64,000 nucleotides of DNA from Calothrix sp. HK-06 (GCF_001904745.1 NZ_MRCD01000032.1:19531-83530); one strand, 5' to 3'. Positions 1 to 10,434 are shown, numbered from the stretch's first letter. The notes: generated by a model not told the origin, from the sequence alone. Numbers and translations: made by a program.

Positions 1-884
1 GAAAACTTACCATCACGTGCCAAAACTTGCAACCCAGGAGCATCGTTATCTTGGTCGGTGCCTAAAAATCTTCCAGCAGTAGCACTAAGGGTAACAGTAA
101 CATCTTCAGGGATAACTTCCCCTTTTTCATTTGTAATTTTACCTTCAAACTCCAACCGCGAACGACCGTCAGCGGGAATGCGAGGTTCGCTTACAGGAGT
201 AAAAACAAGCTTAGTTTTTTGCTCCTTTACAATCACCTTAACACTACTAATTTGACCCTCAAGAGTTTGTGCAGTAATAATATTCTCACCTACTTGCAGA
301 GGGATGTTATACCATATCTTCGTATAAACCTGATTAGCCTCATCCTTTTGTATAAAGCTAGAAATCTCTGAACTAATAGACTTACCATTCAGTGTCACCT
401 TCACATCCAAACTGGGATGATACTGCACAGCCAAATTTGTTGTTTTTACTGTTGTTTCACTACTAACTGGAGTAATAATCTTGATATCTTGCTGGATGGA
501 GAGGGGTTTAGAGGCGCCTAGCGTTTTTATGTTGGTTGGGACGGGTTTAGATGTATTTTGCGTTTTTATACAAGTTTGTTGGGTTAACCCGCCCGTACAT
601 TCTTCCTTTTCTTCCTTTTCTTTCTTTGTGTCCTTTGCGGTTTTTTTCTCTTCTTTCGCCAACTCTACTTGTTCCAAAACAGGCAACTCATCAGGTTTAG
701 ACAAATCTTTATCAGGAGAAAAAACAGGTATATCATCTTCCTCAACAGCAGCTACCACACTTTTCTTAATATCATCGTGCTTAACATGCTCATTACCAAC
801 CGTTTTTGCCGACACATTAACAGCACTCAAAACAGGGATGGTACTACAAATAGTAATTAAACCGTTATTAAATTTCTTATACAT
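1..884 (-). CDS. Secreted surface protein with Ig-like domain, N-terminal part (runs off left edge)
   Basis: The minus strand is open from an ATG at 884 to the window edge (294 codons) with no stop, so this is the N-terminal part of a larger protein. It starts with a signal peptide (about residues 1-26, ending SAVNVSA). A Lys/Glu-rich spacer follows at about residues 75-95. Then come beta-rich segments, including an invasin/Big_1-like Ig motif (PADGRSRLEFEGKITNEKGE) at about residues 240-260. The ATG lies one base after the stop of the upstream DUF11 gene, so the two are almost certainly co-transcribed and translationally coupled. From family knowledge, a DUF11 protein followed by a large Ig-like outer-membrane protein is a recurrent cyanobacterial arrangement; the outer-membrane location is inferred. 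Part of the spacer coding sequence resembles intergenic repeats found elsewhere in this window. Confidence 0.75.
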   Translation of the reverse strand, partial: MYKKFNNGLITICSTIPVLSAVNVSAKTVGNEHVKHDDIKKSVVAAVEEDDIPVFSPDKDLSKPDELPVLEQVELAKEEKKTAKDTKKEKEEKEECTGGLTQQTCIKTQNTSKPVPTNIKTLGASKPLSIQQDIKIITPVSSETTVKTTNLAVQYHPSLDVKVTLNGKSISSEISSFIQKDEANQVYTKIWYNIPLQVGENIITAQTLEGQISSVKVIVKEQKTKLVFTPVSEPRIPADGRSRLEFEGKITNEKGEVIPEDVTVTLSATAGRFLGTDQDNDAPGLQVLARDGKF

Positions 885-885
885 G

Positions 886-1809
886 CTATTGCCGTCCCTC
901 TCTAAACGCAGGAGTTACAGCAAAATTCATTCGTGCCATACTAGAAGGTGCCAATCTTACCAAACGAGACTGACTGTTTTTATCAATCCTGTATAAATTC
1001 GGCGCTTGGATATAGCCAGGTAAACTAGTTAAATCTAAAGTTCCAGTGCGATTACCAGCAATTACATTCGCTACTGAAAAAATTCCATTTGCATCAGTAA
1101 TAATACGGTTGCCATCATCCATATAAATTACAGCATTAGGAATACCAGGTTCACCAGGTTGCTGTTCACCATCAAAGTTTTTGTCAACAAATACCCGTCC
1201 AATCAAAGTTGCACAATCAGAAATTAGACCAGAACGAATTTTTAATTGATGACTAGCAGTATTACTGCTTGCACTACCAGCAGTCGCAACCGCTAAATTT
1301 CTACCATTACCACGCATCCCATCTGGAGTAACCGTAGCAGCATAGATAACATTTAATGTACCAGTAGGCGCCAGACTTCCAGCATAAGTGACATTGAAAC
1401 TACCCTCTGTAGATTTGGTAACAGATACAGGAACTTGAAACGTAGTGTTATTATTAAATAAAGATGCTTGCAAAGATTTAGATTCTAACACCAAACCTAA
1501 CGGCAACTTATCAGTTAGCGTTATATTTGATGCATTGACATTGCCAACATTGCGAATCGTAATACGGTAAAGCACCGTATCACCAGGTTTGACGACAACT
1601 TTATCAGCAGCTTTAGCAATTTGCAACGCTGCGACCTCTGTATTGAATACCGCACGATTAGTAACTTGATTTGTCAGATTATCACCTCCAAAAAAAGCTC
1701 TATTTTCAATTTCGTTTGCAGCAACAGGTTGCAATAAAGTTGTAATCCCAGGAAGCATCAACAATGATACAAAAAAACTACGCCGGAATCGGTTAATAAT
1801 AAATCTCAT
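886..1809 (-). CDS. Secreted DUF11 (conserved repeat domain) protein with SdrD B-like domain
   Basis: A 307-residue exported protein. Residues 1-32 form a signal peptide (a basic start, then a hydrophobic stretch ending QPVAANE). A DUF11 domain spans about residues 65-190; its diagnostic stretch VVVKPGDTVLYRITIRNVGN is followed by the paired terms of the NITLTDKLPLGL type. Residues 200-270 form an SdrD B/carboxypeptidase-regulatory-like fold (IGRVFVDKNFDGEQQPGEPG, then a TDANGIFSV turn). DUF11 proteins are extracellular beta-sandwich proteins of unknown function. The gene abuts the next one downstream with only one base between stop and start, so the pair probably forms one surface complex. 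ATG at 1809 is well placed for the signal peptide. Confidence 0.85.
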   Translation of the reverse strand: MRFIINRFRRSFFVSLLMLPGITTLLQPVAANEIENRAFFGGDNLTNQVTNRAVFNTEVAALQIAKAADKVVVKPGDTVLYRITIRNVGNVNASNITLTDKLPLGLVLESKSLQASLFNNNTTFQVPVSVTKSTEGSFNVTYAGSLAPTGTLNVIYAATVTPDGMRGNGRNLAVATAGSASSNTASHQLKIRSGLISDCATLIGRVFVDKNFDGEQQPGEPGIPNAVIYMDDGNRIITDANGIFSVANVIAGNRTGTLDLTSLPGYIQAPNLYRIDKNSQSRLVRLAPSSMARMNFAVTPAFREGRQ

Positions 1810-2146
1810 ATAACATAGAGTAGTTGCGAGAAAATAGGCGATGTTACTTTTTTGATACTTACATCACTTATTGACTTTTATTCTTTTTTGAAAGGTAAAT
1901 GCTATTTAAATGTGGCGGTAGATGAAGTTAAACCCGTCTAATAATCAATATAATCAGCAAAATATACATTGATAACAGGTTTTCTACTGAATTTCGATGC
2001 GGTAGCACCAAATTATCAGTAAGTACACAGAGGTATAAATGCTTAAGTATGTATATATACTGTAAAGATATTATTCTCTTGGGAACAAAATATCGTTATT
2101 TCTAGTGAAACCGGGTTTCTTCAAACAAACCCGGTTACTGAGGAAT
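1810..2146. other. Intergenic, AT-rich, no gene seen
   Basis: This 337-bp stretch separates the surface-protein pair from the PII-like gene. No convincing ORF or RNA gene was seen. Its only clear structure is the hairpin at 2108-2136. It should contain the promoter of the DUF11 operon close to 1810, but no canonical -35/-10 pair stood out. Confidence 0.5.
2108..2136 (-). terminator. Hairpin downstream of the PII-like gene (CCGGGTTTCTT repeat family)
   Basis: The arms AACCGGGTTT and AAACCCGGTT flank an 8-9 base loop and lie 11 bases beyond the stop of the PII-like gene, where a terminator would be expected. No T-run follows on the minus strand, so intrinsic termination is uncertain. The same CCGGG(T/C)TTCTT core recurs in the larger inverted repeat at 2632-2744, so this is also a member of a dispersed palindromic repeat family. 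Confidence 0.5.
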
Positions 2147-2437
2147 CTAACCAACGCATCTTGTTGTACGTAATTCAATTGCATCAGAAATAAAACACGA
2201 ACCACCGTATTTATTTAATATGGTGCGAATTGCTTCAGCAGTAGCGGTAATTTTTTCTGGTTGACACAAAGCTATGATATAGACATAATCAAGCATTGTC
2301 ATCGCAAGATTGTGTTTACCTCCAGAACGGGTACTTGCACCTGCGACATCACGAATAACGGTGCAACCTTCAACTCCAGTTTTTTCTAATCTTTCTAGAA
2401 TTAATTTTCTAGAAATCTTGTTACGTAGGTTAGACAA
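2147..2437 (-). CDS. PII-like signalling protein, N-terminus shortened
   Basis: The 96 residues resemble the PII-like/SbtB superfamily. There is the strand-turn GVEGCTVIRDVAGAST followed by RSGGKHN, a central VYIIALCQPEKI strand, and the last helix-strand NKYGGSCFISDAIELRT with a Cys-containing tail. PII-like proteins are small trimers that sense nucleotides at subunit clefts; cyanobacterial SbtB acts with a bicarbonate transporter. The only in-frame start is TTG at 2437, and an in-frame TAA lies a short way upstream. The usual first beta strand and about ten residues are absent, so the gene may be truncated or start unusually. No transporter gene is adjacent, so the partner is unknown. Confidence 0.6.
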   Translation of the reverse strand: MSNLRNKISRKLILERLEKTGVEGCTVIRDVAGASTRSGGKHNLAMTMLDYVYIIALCQPEKITATAEAIRTILNKYGGSCFISDAIELRTTRCVG

Positions 2438-2971
2438 ACAGCCTTGGAAAGATATGTCTGTTGAATGGGATATTGGGATACCGACGTTGAGTAGCTTTTA
2501 TCGACGCTGCATTCAAGACACAAATATATTACAACGTTTGTCTACTTTTGTATAATCCCTCTACTACTCCCCGTGAGAGCGCGGGGGAACTTAAAGTTTG
2601 CACAGGGAAAAGTAAAAAAAGCACAGCTCACATCTTGCACCAGTGCGAGAAACCGGGCTTCTTGAGAAATATTTTGCGCGCGTACCCCTAGTTTTTCGTA
2701 AAGAAGCCCGGTTTCTTTGAGCTTGTTGACAATGGTGCAAGATATAAGCAGGGAGATAGACAACAAGCAAACAAGAATTGCAACGCGCGCAAGTTGAACA
2801 TGAAAGCAATAAACATAATCGTGCGACAATTCCAGAAAGAATTGACGCATATAATCAAAAAATAATCCGTTACATCCGTTTTAATCCGTTGCCAATCTTC
2901 TCTGTTACCTCTGCCTCTCTGTGGTAAAAAACAATGCACAGTTCGTAGGCCTGTGCCACAAGTCAGGATAA
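2438..2971. other. Intergenic with palindromic repeats, no gene seen
   Basis: The 534 bp between the PII-like gene and the glycosyltransferase contain no credible gene. They hold the inverted repeat at 2632-2744, a G-rich stem near 2570-2590, a repeat of the AACGGAT type near 2868-2890 (seen here as ATCCGTTACATCCGTT), and a copy of the ACCACAGAG-type repeat near 2905-2930. Confidence 0.6.
2632..2744. repeat. Long imperfect inverted repeat (AAACCGGGCTTCTT arms)
   Basis: The left arm (2632-2662) reads TCTTGCACCAGTGCG and then AGAAACCGGGCTTCTT. The right arm (2701-2744) is its imperfect reverse complement with an extra insertion. The spacer contains a GCGCGCG tract. The size and the two nested arm segments suggest a non-autonomous palindromic or MITE-like element rather than a terminator. 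Confidence 0.65.
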
Positions 2972-4057
2972 TTAATTGTGTGAAAGAGTATTTATAGCGT
3001 GACTGCGAAGGCGCCCATTTTGAGCGAATTTTTCTGCTAAGATTTGCCGATAAACTTCTTCGTAGCCATCTGCCATTTTTTGTGCGCTGAATTGTTGTGT
3101 AACATATTTTCTCACGGCATAACGGTCAAGTTGAGCAGCTTTTTCGATAGCATTTATACACTCAGATACATCATTACAAAGGAAACCACTTACACCTGGG
3201 TTAATTACTTCTGGCGCCGAACCCAGATTCATTGCAATAACTGGTGTACCTGCTGCCATTGATTCTACCATTACCAGTCCAAAAGGTTCACGCCAGATAA
3301 TCGGGAATAAAGTAGCGACAGCACCACCCATCAACTCATTTTTATCAGCATGAGTTGCTTCGCCCAAGTATTCTATTTGTTTTCCATCAATATGGGGTTT
3401 TATTTCGCTTTCAAAAAATTCTTTGTCCACAACATCAACTTTACCAGCCATCTTGAGGCGCCAACCAGATTTTTTCGCAATTTCTATCGCCTTGTGTGGG
3501 CCCTTTTCTGGTGACATTCTACCTAAAAATGCTAAATATGGCTGTTCAGCAGTTTGAGCATGAAATTTATGACTATTAATATCAATACCGTTATATACTG
3601 TAGCGACGCAGTTCAAATCCAATCTTGGTTCACGCTGGGCATTAGAAATACTTACATAAGGTTGATGCTTGGCATGTACAAACATCTTCTCGTTATCAGG
3701 TGTAAATATACCATGCAAAGTATGAACAGTAGGCGTTTTTACCATTTTGGCATAAGGTAAAGCCGCATATCCCACGTGAGAGTGAATAATATCAAATTGT
3801 TCTGCTCGTTCGTAAACTTGGCTCAGTTGTAACATTTCATAGATGCTGTATTCTTTCACCACAGGGTCAAGTCGAATCGCACGTGGGTGAACTGCCTCCA
3901 GTTTTGCTAAAGTAATCGAATCTCCAGATGCAAATAAAGTTACTTCATGTCCACGTCGCACTAGTTCATCGGTTAATAGTCCTACTACTAATTCTGTACC
4001 ACCATAAGCTGGTGGGGGTACTCTTTCCCAAAGCGGCGCGATTTGAGCAATCTTCAT
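2972..4057 (-). CDS. GT4-family glycosyltransferase
   Basis: The 361 residues have the GT-B, retaining GT4 pattern. The N-terminus MKIAQIAPLWERVPPPAYGG carries the glycine-rich acceptor loop, DIIHSHVGYAALP follows in the first Rossmann domain, YLAFLGRMSPEKGP opens the nucleotide-sugar domain at about residue 170, and the donor-site EX7E motif lies around REPFGLVMVESMAAGTPVIA (about residues 255-280). Members move sugars from nucleotide-sugars onto lipid, glycan or small-molecule acceptors in the cytoplasm. Donor and acceptor cannot be read from sequence. ATG at 4057 is preceded by a strong GGGAGG ribosome site. It lies downstream of groEL on the same strand, separated by a palindrome that probably isolates it. 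Confidence 0.85.
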   Translation of the reverse strand: MKIAQIAPLWERVPPPAYGGTELVVGLLTDELVRRGHEVTLFASGDSITLAKLEAVHPRAIRLDPVVKEYSIYEMLQLSQVYERAEQFDIIHSHVGYAALPYAKMVKTPTVHTLHGIFTPDNEKMFVHAKHQPYVSISNAQREPRLDLNCVATVYNGIDINSHKFHAQTAEQPYLAFLGRMSPEKGPHKAIEIAKKSGWRLKMAGKVDVVDKEFFESEIKPHIDGKQIEYLGEATHADKNELMGGAVATLFPIIWREPFGLVMVESMAAGTPVIAMNLGSAPEVINPGVSGFLCNDVSECINAIEKAAQLDRYAVRKYVTQQFSAQKMADGYEEVYRQILAEKFAQNGRLRSHAINTLSHN

Positions 4058-4089
4058 TATTTACCTCCCTGAAAATTTGTTATGTACAT

Positions 4090-4117
4090 GTAGAGACGTG
4101 ATTAATCACGTCTCTAC
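4090..4117. repeat. Perfect 28-bp TAGAGACG-family palindrome; probable groESL terminator
   Basis: The arms GTAGAGACGTGATT and AATCACGTCTCTAC form a perfect 28-bp palindrome 13 bases after the groEL stop codon. It belongs to the TAGAGACG repeat family, which has at least eight copies in this window. The position suits a transcription terminator for groESL, although no long T-run follows. Confidence 0.7.
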
Positions 4118-4130
4118 ACGAGGTTATTTT

Positions 4131-5768
<1,638 letters not shown>

Positions 5769-5841
5769 CTAATTAACGATGTTAAATTTCTAAATTTCGA
5801 TGTTTGATAATTGGTGACAAATCCTTACTCAGCACTTTCTA

Positions 5842-6153
5842 CTAACTCACAACTGCAAGGATGTCTTGTTCACGCAGCAAGACGTAATCTTCACTTCCGA
5901 GTTTAATATCGGTACCACCATATTTGGAATAAAGTACTTTATCTCCGACTTTTACTTCCAACTGTTGGTAAGAACCATCATCATTACGCTTACCGGAACC
6001 TACTTCAACAACCTCACCAACTTGTTGCTTTTCTTTGGCTGTGTCAGGAAGGAAAATTCCACCTGCGGTTTTTTCTTCAGCTTCACTGATTTTGACCAGT
6101 ATACGGTCTCCCAATGGTTTTAAACTAGAAATTGCCAAACTAAGGGTTGCCAT
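5842..6153 (-). CDS. groS: Co-chaperonin GroES (10 kDa)
   Basis: The 103-residue co-chaperonin forms the heptameric lid for GroEL. Family signatures are [22 protein letters not shown] (start of the domain and base of the mobile loop), [15 protein letters not shown], and [33 protein letters not shown] at 6153 is preceded by the strong ribosome site AGGAGG (reverse complement of 6159-6164). It is the first gene of the groESL operon; the CIRCE operator lies about 120 bp upstream. Confidence 0.97.
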   Translation of the reverse strand: MATLSLAISSLKPLGDRILVKISEAEEKTAGGIFLPDTAKEKQQVGEVVEVGSGKRNDDGSYQQLEVKVGDKVLYSKYGGTDIKLGSEDYVLLREQDILAVVS

Positions 6154-6271
6154 AACAATCCTCCTTTCGGTTTAATGTTCCTTTCTTTTGTAAGTTATAG
6201 GTTGTGTTGTTGTAATCGCTAGCAAATACTATAAAAGAAAATAGTGTTCGTGGTGATTTCACCCTTCACTT

Positions 6272-6298
6272 TTAGCACTTGCTTTATCTAAGTGCTAA
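6272..6298 (-). promoter_or_regulatory. CIRCE operator (HrcA-binding) upstream of groES
   Basis: TTAGCACTT, nine bases, AAGTGCTAA: the inverted repeat matches the CIRCE consensus TTAGCACTC-N9-GAGTGCTAA with one symmetric change in each arm and exact spacing. CIRCE is bound by the HrcA repressor and controls groESL heat induction in many bacteria, including cyanobacteria. It lies 119 bp upstream of the groES start, so it should overlap the promoter or 5' leader. Confidence 0.92.
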
Positions 6299-6421
6299 TT
6301 TAGCAAACCTCTTTCTGAAGTGGCAATTATTTGATTTGTACGGCTTACCGAACTTGGTTTGGTAGTATGAGGTACGGTTGTATATATGATATATACATGA
6401 GGCGCCGAAAAAATATCATTC

Positions 6422-7051
6422 TTAAACGCTAACTTCAGAAATGCTGTCAGGAATTGATGTGATTGCGGCAAGAATACCCAAAAGTTCATTTAAAGGAGTT
6501 AAATAACGTTCATTAAGGTCAACTTTTACAAGCTGAGTTTTATCGATTGAAAGAAATCTCCAAACTTGTCCAGTTGTGACAGTACCATAAACAGTTGGAA
6601 TCTTTTCTTCTAGATTTTTTTGATTGACTATTTGTGCTGCATACATGGAAGCGATGCACTGTGCAAGTCCATCATTAATATTCTCATTCTTTACTTCTAC
6701 AATCACCACTACAGGAGCTTTAATTACTAGTTTGTCTGGATTATGAGTGAGAATAAAATCACAAAATTCTGTTAATCCTTTGCTTGCATCCACATTAAAA
6801 TTACGACCAGAAAATAAACTTACTTGAGAATTAGTATACGCAATTTCACTAAGAAGCGGAGCAATTATATATTCTGAGCGTGCTTTTTCTGTATTGATAG
6901 CAGTGGCTAAAGGTGTAAATCTTTTTAATGCTTCAATAATAAAGGAGCTAGGTTCAATTGGTTTAAAAGCTATTAAATTTTGCACGGATTCAATCGTTGT
7001 AATGCCCAATGCTCTTAAGCTATCTAAATCTTTAAAATCACTATATGACAT
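6422..7051 (-). CDS. Uncharacterised protein with PD-(D/E)XK nuclease-like core
   Basis: From ATG at 7051 this gives 209 residues; a longer reading from TTG at 7120 is open but less likely. A motif of the PD-(D/E)XK type is visible: an Asp-containing strand (LTEFCDFILTHN), then VVVIVEVKNENINDGLAQCI, where E-x-K sits on the core strand and is followed by a conserved Gln-containing helix (the IVEVKNE...GLAQ pattern). It ends with a TGQVWRFLSI strand. The gene at 33114-33728 shares this architecture (VVEAKNDDLTRGFTQ, then IGDVWRFG). Such orphans are common in filamentous cyanobacteria and have no known role; they are often called restriction-endonuclease-like. No methyltransferase is adjacent, so a restriction-modification role is not supported. 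Confidence 0.6.
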   Translation of the reverse strand: MSYSDFKDLDSLRALGITTIESVQNLIAFKPIEPSSFIIEALKRFTPLATAINTEKARSEYIIAPLLSEIAYTNSQVSLFSGRNFNVDASKGLTEFCDFILTHNPDKLVIKAPVVVIVEVKNENINDGLAQCIASMYAAQIVNQKNLEEKIPTVYGTVTTGQVWRFLSIDKTQLVKVDLNERYLTPLNELLGILAAITSIPDSISEVSV

Positions 7052-7277
7052 TGCTGATAATCCATTTTTTATTGAATCTATTTTAATTGTAACAAGAGTG
7101 AAAGATACTGGAACACTCAAGCTAATTTTATTCGGAATCGAAAAGCAGACTCAAATATTGAAGCTAATGAATAATATGCGCTACACTGAATCACATTGTT
7201 GTCAATCTAATCTAGCTCTTCGACATGCTACCGTCCACTGCTTGGTTGCCTTCCCTTGAACGGATACTTTGAGGTTT

Positions 7278-8264
7278 ATGAATATAGATATTGCTGTTCC
7301 GCGCTATTTTCCTTTAGATAATGGACGCTATGAAGTTAAACCAGGAATGGCGCCATTAAGTAAATGTTTTGGCAATGGTATAGTAGATAACTATGTATTC
7401 CAGATTGATAATACCTTTGTTGACTACCGAACTACAAAACTGGCATCTCGTCAAGAGAGTTTAAACAAATATTTTCAAACTAGTAATTATAGTAATGTAG
7501 TTGATGCTGCTGTGATAAAGTTTATTATCAGGCGCCTAATTTACGAACATTCAAATTATTTCCATCTTGAAAGCTTTACTTCAGGAATAGCTTTAAATTG
7601 TCAGCTTACTCAAGAAAAGCTATACTTCAATAAAGATTATCATTTACAAAAAGTAGATATTCAGAGAGATAGTATATTCCCACCTTACATTTGTAGTTTA
7701 GATGCATTAGCCGCACAAGTGCAAGAAGATATTACAGTTATTTGTCGTGCTAATAATACAAACTGGGTAGGCGCCATTCATTTATGTTTTCCCAACCATT
7801 GGTCAGCCGAAGATAAAATAGGTAAGGACTTTGCAACAGTTCACGTACCCGTTGCCGGAATTGAAAAAATTAACCAGCGCGCCCAAGCAATTACCAATAC
7901 AATGATTATGCATCAACCAATGGTGCGCTTTGCTTGGGGTTTAAGTACAGACACTCGTCTTAACCATCACCCTCAACCACCATTACATATACCTGCTGAG
8001 GTTTGGGAAGGTAGAAAATTTGATATCGATAATCCTCACTTATATTTACGAATCGAACGTCAGGTGATTTGGGGTTTACCTGAGTGTGATGCAGCAATTT
8101 TTACAATTAGAACATATTTTAGAGATGTGGCAGAAATTAAGCAAGATAGTTACTTGAGACAAAAATTAGTTTCTGCGATTAAATCTATGAGCTTAGACTC
8201 TTTAATTTACAAAGGTTTAGTAGAAAACCGTGATGATATCATTGCTTGGCTAGAAAAGTTTTAA
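7278..8264 (+). CDS. DUF3445 / haem-dependent oxidative N-demethylase-like protein
   Basis: About 328 residues from ATG at 7278; a TTG at 7269 is the alternative start. The C-terminal half carries the family hallmark LRIERQVIWGLPECDAAIFT followed by IRTYFRDV. The middle contains LDALAAQVQEDITVIC and a FPNHWSAEDKIGK segment, as in DUF3445 (HODM-alpha-like) proteins. Members with known activity use haem to oxidise N-methyl groups of small amines; substrate specificity here is unknown. The gene stands alone between a divergent orphan and a convergent hydrolase and has no ferredoxin-type partner beside it. DUF3445 assignment is firm by motif; enzymatic role is inferred from the family. Confidence 0.75.
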   Translation: MNIDIAVPRYFPLDNGRYEVKPGMAPLSKCFGNGIVDNYVFQIDNTFVDYRTTKLASRQESLNKYFQTSNYSNVVDAAVIKFIIRRLIYEHSNYFHLESFTSGIALNCQLTQEKLYFNKDYHLQKVDIQRDSIFPPYICSLDALAAQVQEDITVICRANNTNWVGAIHLCFPNHWSAEDKIGKDFATVHVPVAGIEKINQRAQAITNTMIMHQPMVRFAWGLSTDTRLNHHPQPPLHIPAEVWEGRKFDIDNPHLYLRIERQVIWGLPECDAAIFTIRTYFRDVAEIKQDSYLRQKLVSAIKSMSLDSLIYKGLVENRDDIIAWLEKF

Positions 8265-8526
8265 GTATAAATTGCTCAAGTTACTTACAATGTTTACTAT
8301 TATTAGGCATAGTACTTATTACACATGCAGTATTCAAAAACCACTCAAGGTTATGAAGACCAATTACAGTTGCGCTCACAGATACTATCACTACCCACCA
8401 AATAGTCCAAGGGTTTCCATAACGCATAAGAAGACAATGAAATTTATGTTTTCATTATAATTTGATGTAAACATAATAGCAGTAGTCTTCTTCAGTACGC
8501 AAGCAAGCATAATTATGAGCGTAATT

Positions 8527-9369
8527 TTAAATGCTTCTGTTTTCAAATATATACGGATGTTGCACGAGCCAACTATCAATGTCGCTTAAAACTTCTTGTG
8601 GTATTTCCCACGGAAAAAGGTGTGCAGTATCCAAATAACGTTTAAACTCAGCATTTTTGAGATTATTCGCAGTTTCAAAGCTAGACTCAACAGTAATATG
8701 ACGGTCTTCGCTTCCAGCAAGTACTAAACAAGGACATTCGATTTGATGTAAATCTGGTAATTTATTATATCCTTTACCAATTGCATTAAAAAGCGCACGT
8801 GTTGCAGCACGAGATGTTTGTAAGTAAGCAGGAACAGCATTTAATGCAATATATTTATAAGTACTAGGTGTATGCTGTCCAACTAAATAGCGAAACAAAG
8901 ATTTTTTGCCAAATGTCTCAATATTCCATCGCCAACCTGGTTTTACCATGTTCAACAATGCAGCAATACCCGTATAGACATTATCTTGTAAGCTAATTGG
9001 TGGATGACTACCTCGCGGACGAGCAGAGGTTGCTATTAGCACCAATCCACTAACACGCTCCGGAAACCTCAGCGCTAACTCCATAGCTAAAATACCACCC
9101 AGCGACCACCCCAAAACCAAGCACTTTTTAATTTGATGCTGTTCTAATAAATTTTCCAAGTCGGTTAAATGGTCATACATATCAAAGTCTCCATTAAAGC
9201 GACTTTTACCATAACCGCGTAAATCAGGCGCCAAAGTTTGGAAACGGTCGCTCAAATGGTTAGTAAACACCGACATACTGGCGCCAGAACCAGGATGACC
9301 ATGCAAACAGAGTACAGGAAAACCCTGACCACGCACATAAGTTTTTAAACGGACAGATTGATAACGCAT
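8527..9369 (-). CDS. Alpha/beta hydrolase
   Basis: The 280-residue alpha/beta-hydrolase fold protein shows the oxyanion-hole motif LHGHPGSG (residues 22-29), strand-turn LAPDLRGYGKS, the nucleophile elbow LGWSLGG with Ser near residue 88, the acid LAGSEDRHI (Asp near residue 225) and the terminal DTAHLFPWE His near residue 250. The full catalytic triad is therefore present. Family members include esterases, lactonases, C-C bond hydrolases and haloperoxidases, and the sequence does not discriminate among them. No signal peptide, so cytoplasmic. ATG at 9369. It follows the CAP-domain genes on the same strand, but a 243-bp gap with repeats lies between them, so co-transcription is doubtful. Confidence 0.85.
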   Translation of the reverse strand: MRYQSVRLKTYVRGQGFPVLCLHGHPGSGASMSVFTNHLSDRFQTLAPDLRGYGKSRFNGDFDMYDHLTDLENLLEQHQIKKCLVLGWSLGGILAMELALRFPERVSGLVLIATSARPRGSHPPISLQDNVYTGIAALLNMVKPGWRWNIETFGKKSLFRYLVGQHTPSTYKYIALNAVPAYLQTSRAATRALFNAIGKGYNKLPDLHQIECPCLVLAGSEDRHITVESSFETANNLKNAEFKRYLDTAHLFPWEIPQEVLSDIDSWLVQHPYIFENRSI

Positions 9370-9612
9370 AAATAACGTAGGGGCGGGTTAACCCAAAATC
9401 TTCACTCTTTACCAGGATATAACTAAACCCGCCCCGTTACTAAACCCGTCCCAAAACCCACCCCAAACAAAAGGCACCGATAGGAGAATTAATCATCAAC
9501 AACGCGCCAATTCCTAATGCTGGTGCCACATCAACGATTCAACATCTAGTAGGCATTCTCAACACTCATATCCAAGATGCTGAAAATGTGCATATTAACC
9601 TATTTTGATAAA

Positions 9613-10350
9613 TTAACTAATTTTGTTTACATATCCTCCTGCATAATCAATCACACACATTTGTCGGTAGGTTGAGTGAATACCGAAAGCAACTCCCGCT
9701 AATTTAAATTTGGGGTTATATATATTAGTTCTGTGACCTCGGTCAGGAACTCCGTCATCGATAATTAATTGCATTACAATATCTTGGGCAGTAGGAGAAC
9801 CGTAACTGATATTTTCTCCAGCTATAACTTGCCAGTTACCATAGCGTTGCATCCGTTCAAAAGGATTACTGCCATCACTTCCTGAATGACCTGTAATACC
9901 TTTGGCACCTTGATCTTTAACATGGTCGCGTGCGGCAAGTGACAAACCTTTAGATACACTCAAAGCAGTTACAGGAGAGACTTTTTTAAGATATTGAATA
10001 GCCTCATCAACAGCTTTAACTCCCTCAGTAGTTTGCAAGTAGAGATTAAATGATAGTTTAACTCGTTTACCTTCAAAGCGTTTTTTATAGTTTTCTAACA
10101 CCGTTACATAAGCTGCGGGGTTAGTGCGGGCTTTGTTCATTTCTACAATGACTTGTTGTTCCAAACGCGATAAGTCACTTTCATTAACTGGAACACCAGA
10201 GTCACTAGGTTGTATAGATATAGGAAAATCAGGTTGCAGCACAATTTGACACGAAGAAAAAAGTAAGCTAATAGGGGTAAATACCCAAGGAAGTATCCGA
10301 CGCATTGGTGTTATCTGGGAACTCAATACATGTATTCTAGATAAATTCAC
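9613..10350 (-). CDS. CAP (SCP/PR-1-like) domain lipoprotein, copy 1
   Basis: Secreted CAP-domain protein of 245 residues from GTG at 10350; ATG at 10305 gives 230 residues and a tighter signal sequence. The lipobox LFSSC (Cys about 34) predicts a lipoprotein anchored outside the cytoplasmic membrane. The CAP fold is visible as [35 protein letters not shown] (first His), the GENISYG strand, [16 protein letters not shown] (second His) and AGVAFG. The two His and intervening acidic residues form the CAP cavity. Bacterial CAP proteins have been linked to envelope functions, but their activity is mostly unknown. It is a tandem duplicate of the next gene (shared [10 protein letters not shown] and DIVMQL stretches). 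Confidence 0.85.
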   Translation of the reverse strand: MNLSRIHVLSSQITPMRRILPWVFTPISLLFSSCQIVLQPDFPISIQPSDSGVPVNESDLSRLEQQVIVEMNKARTNPAAYVTVLENYKKRFEGKRVKLSFNLYLQTTEGVKAVDEAIQYLKKVSPVTALSVSKGLSLAARDHVKDQGAKGITGHSGSDGSNPFERMQRYGNWQVIAGENISYGSPTAQDIVMQLIIDDGVPDRGHRTNIYNPKFKLAGVAFGIHSTYRQMCVIDYAGGYVNKIS

Positions 10351-10394
10351 TCTGTGACGTATTAGCTCCTAAGAAACACATCCAGAAGTTTATG

Positions 10395-10418
10395 AGACGC
10401 TCCGGTTCAGGAGCGTCT
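10395..10418. terminator. Hairpin between the two CAP genes
   Basis: AGACGCTCC, a six-base loop, then GGAGCGTCT: a perfect 9-bp stem 17 bases past the stop of the upstream CAP gene. It resembles the TAGAGACG repeat family with changed bases. It probably ends or attenuates transcription between the tandem genes. Confidence 0.55.
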
Positions 10419-10434
10419 GTACACGAGAGAATTT

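Noticed and set aside
3600..3630. A GTTCAAATCC box like a tRNA T-arm
   Set aside because: It lies inside the glycosyltransferase gene, and no cloverleaf can be built around it.
9488..9606. A short plus-strand frame reading IINNAPIPNAGATSTIQHLV and GILNTHIQDAENVHINLF
   Set aside because: It is protein-like in composition but has no start and no recognised family; it may be a relic, but I cannot support a call.
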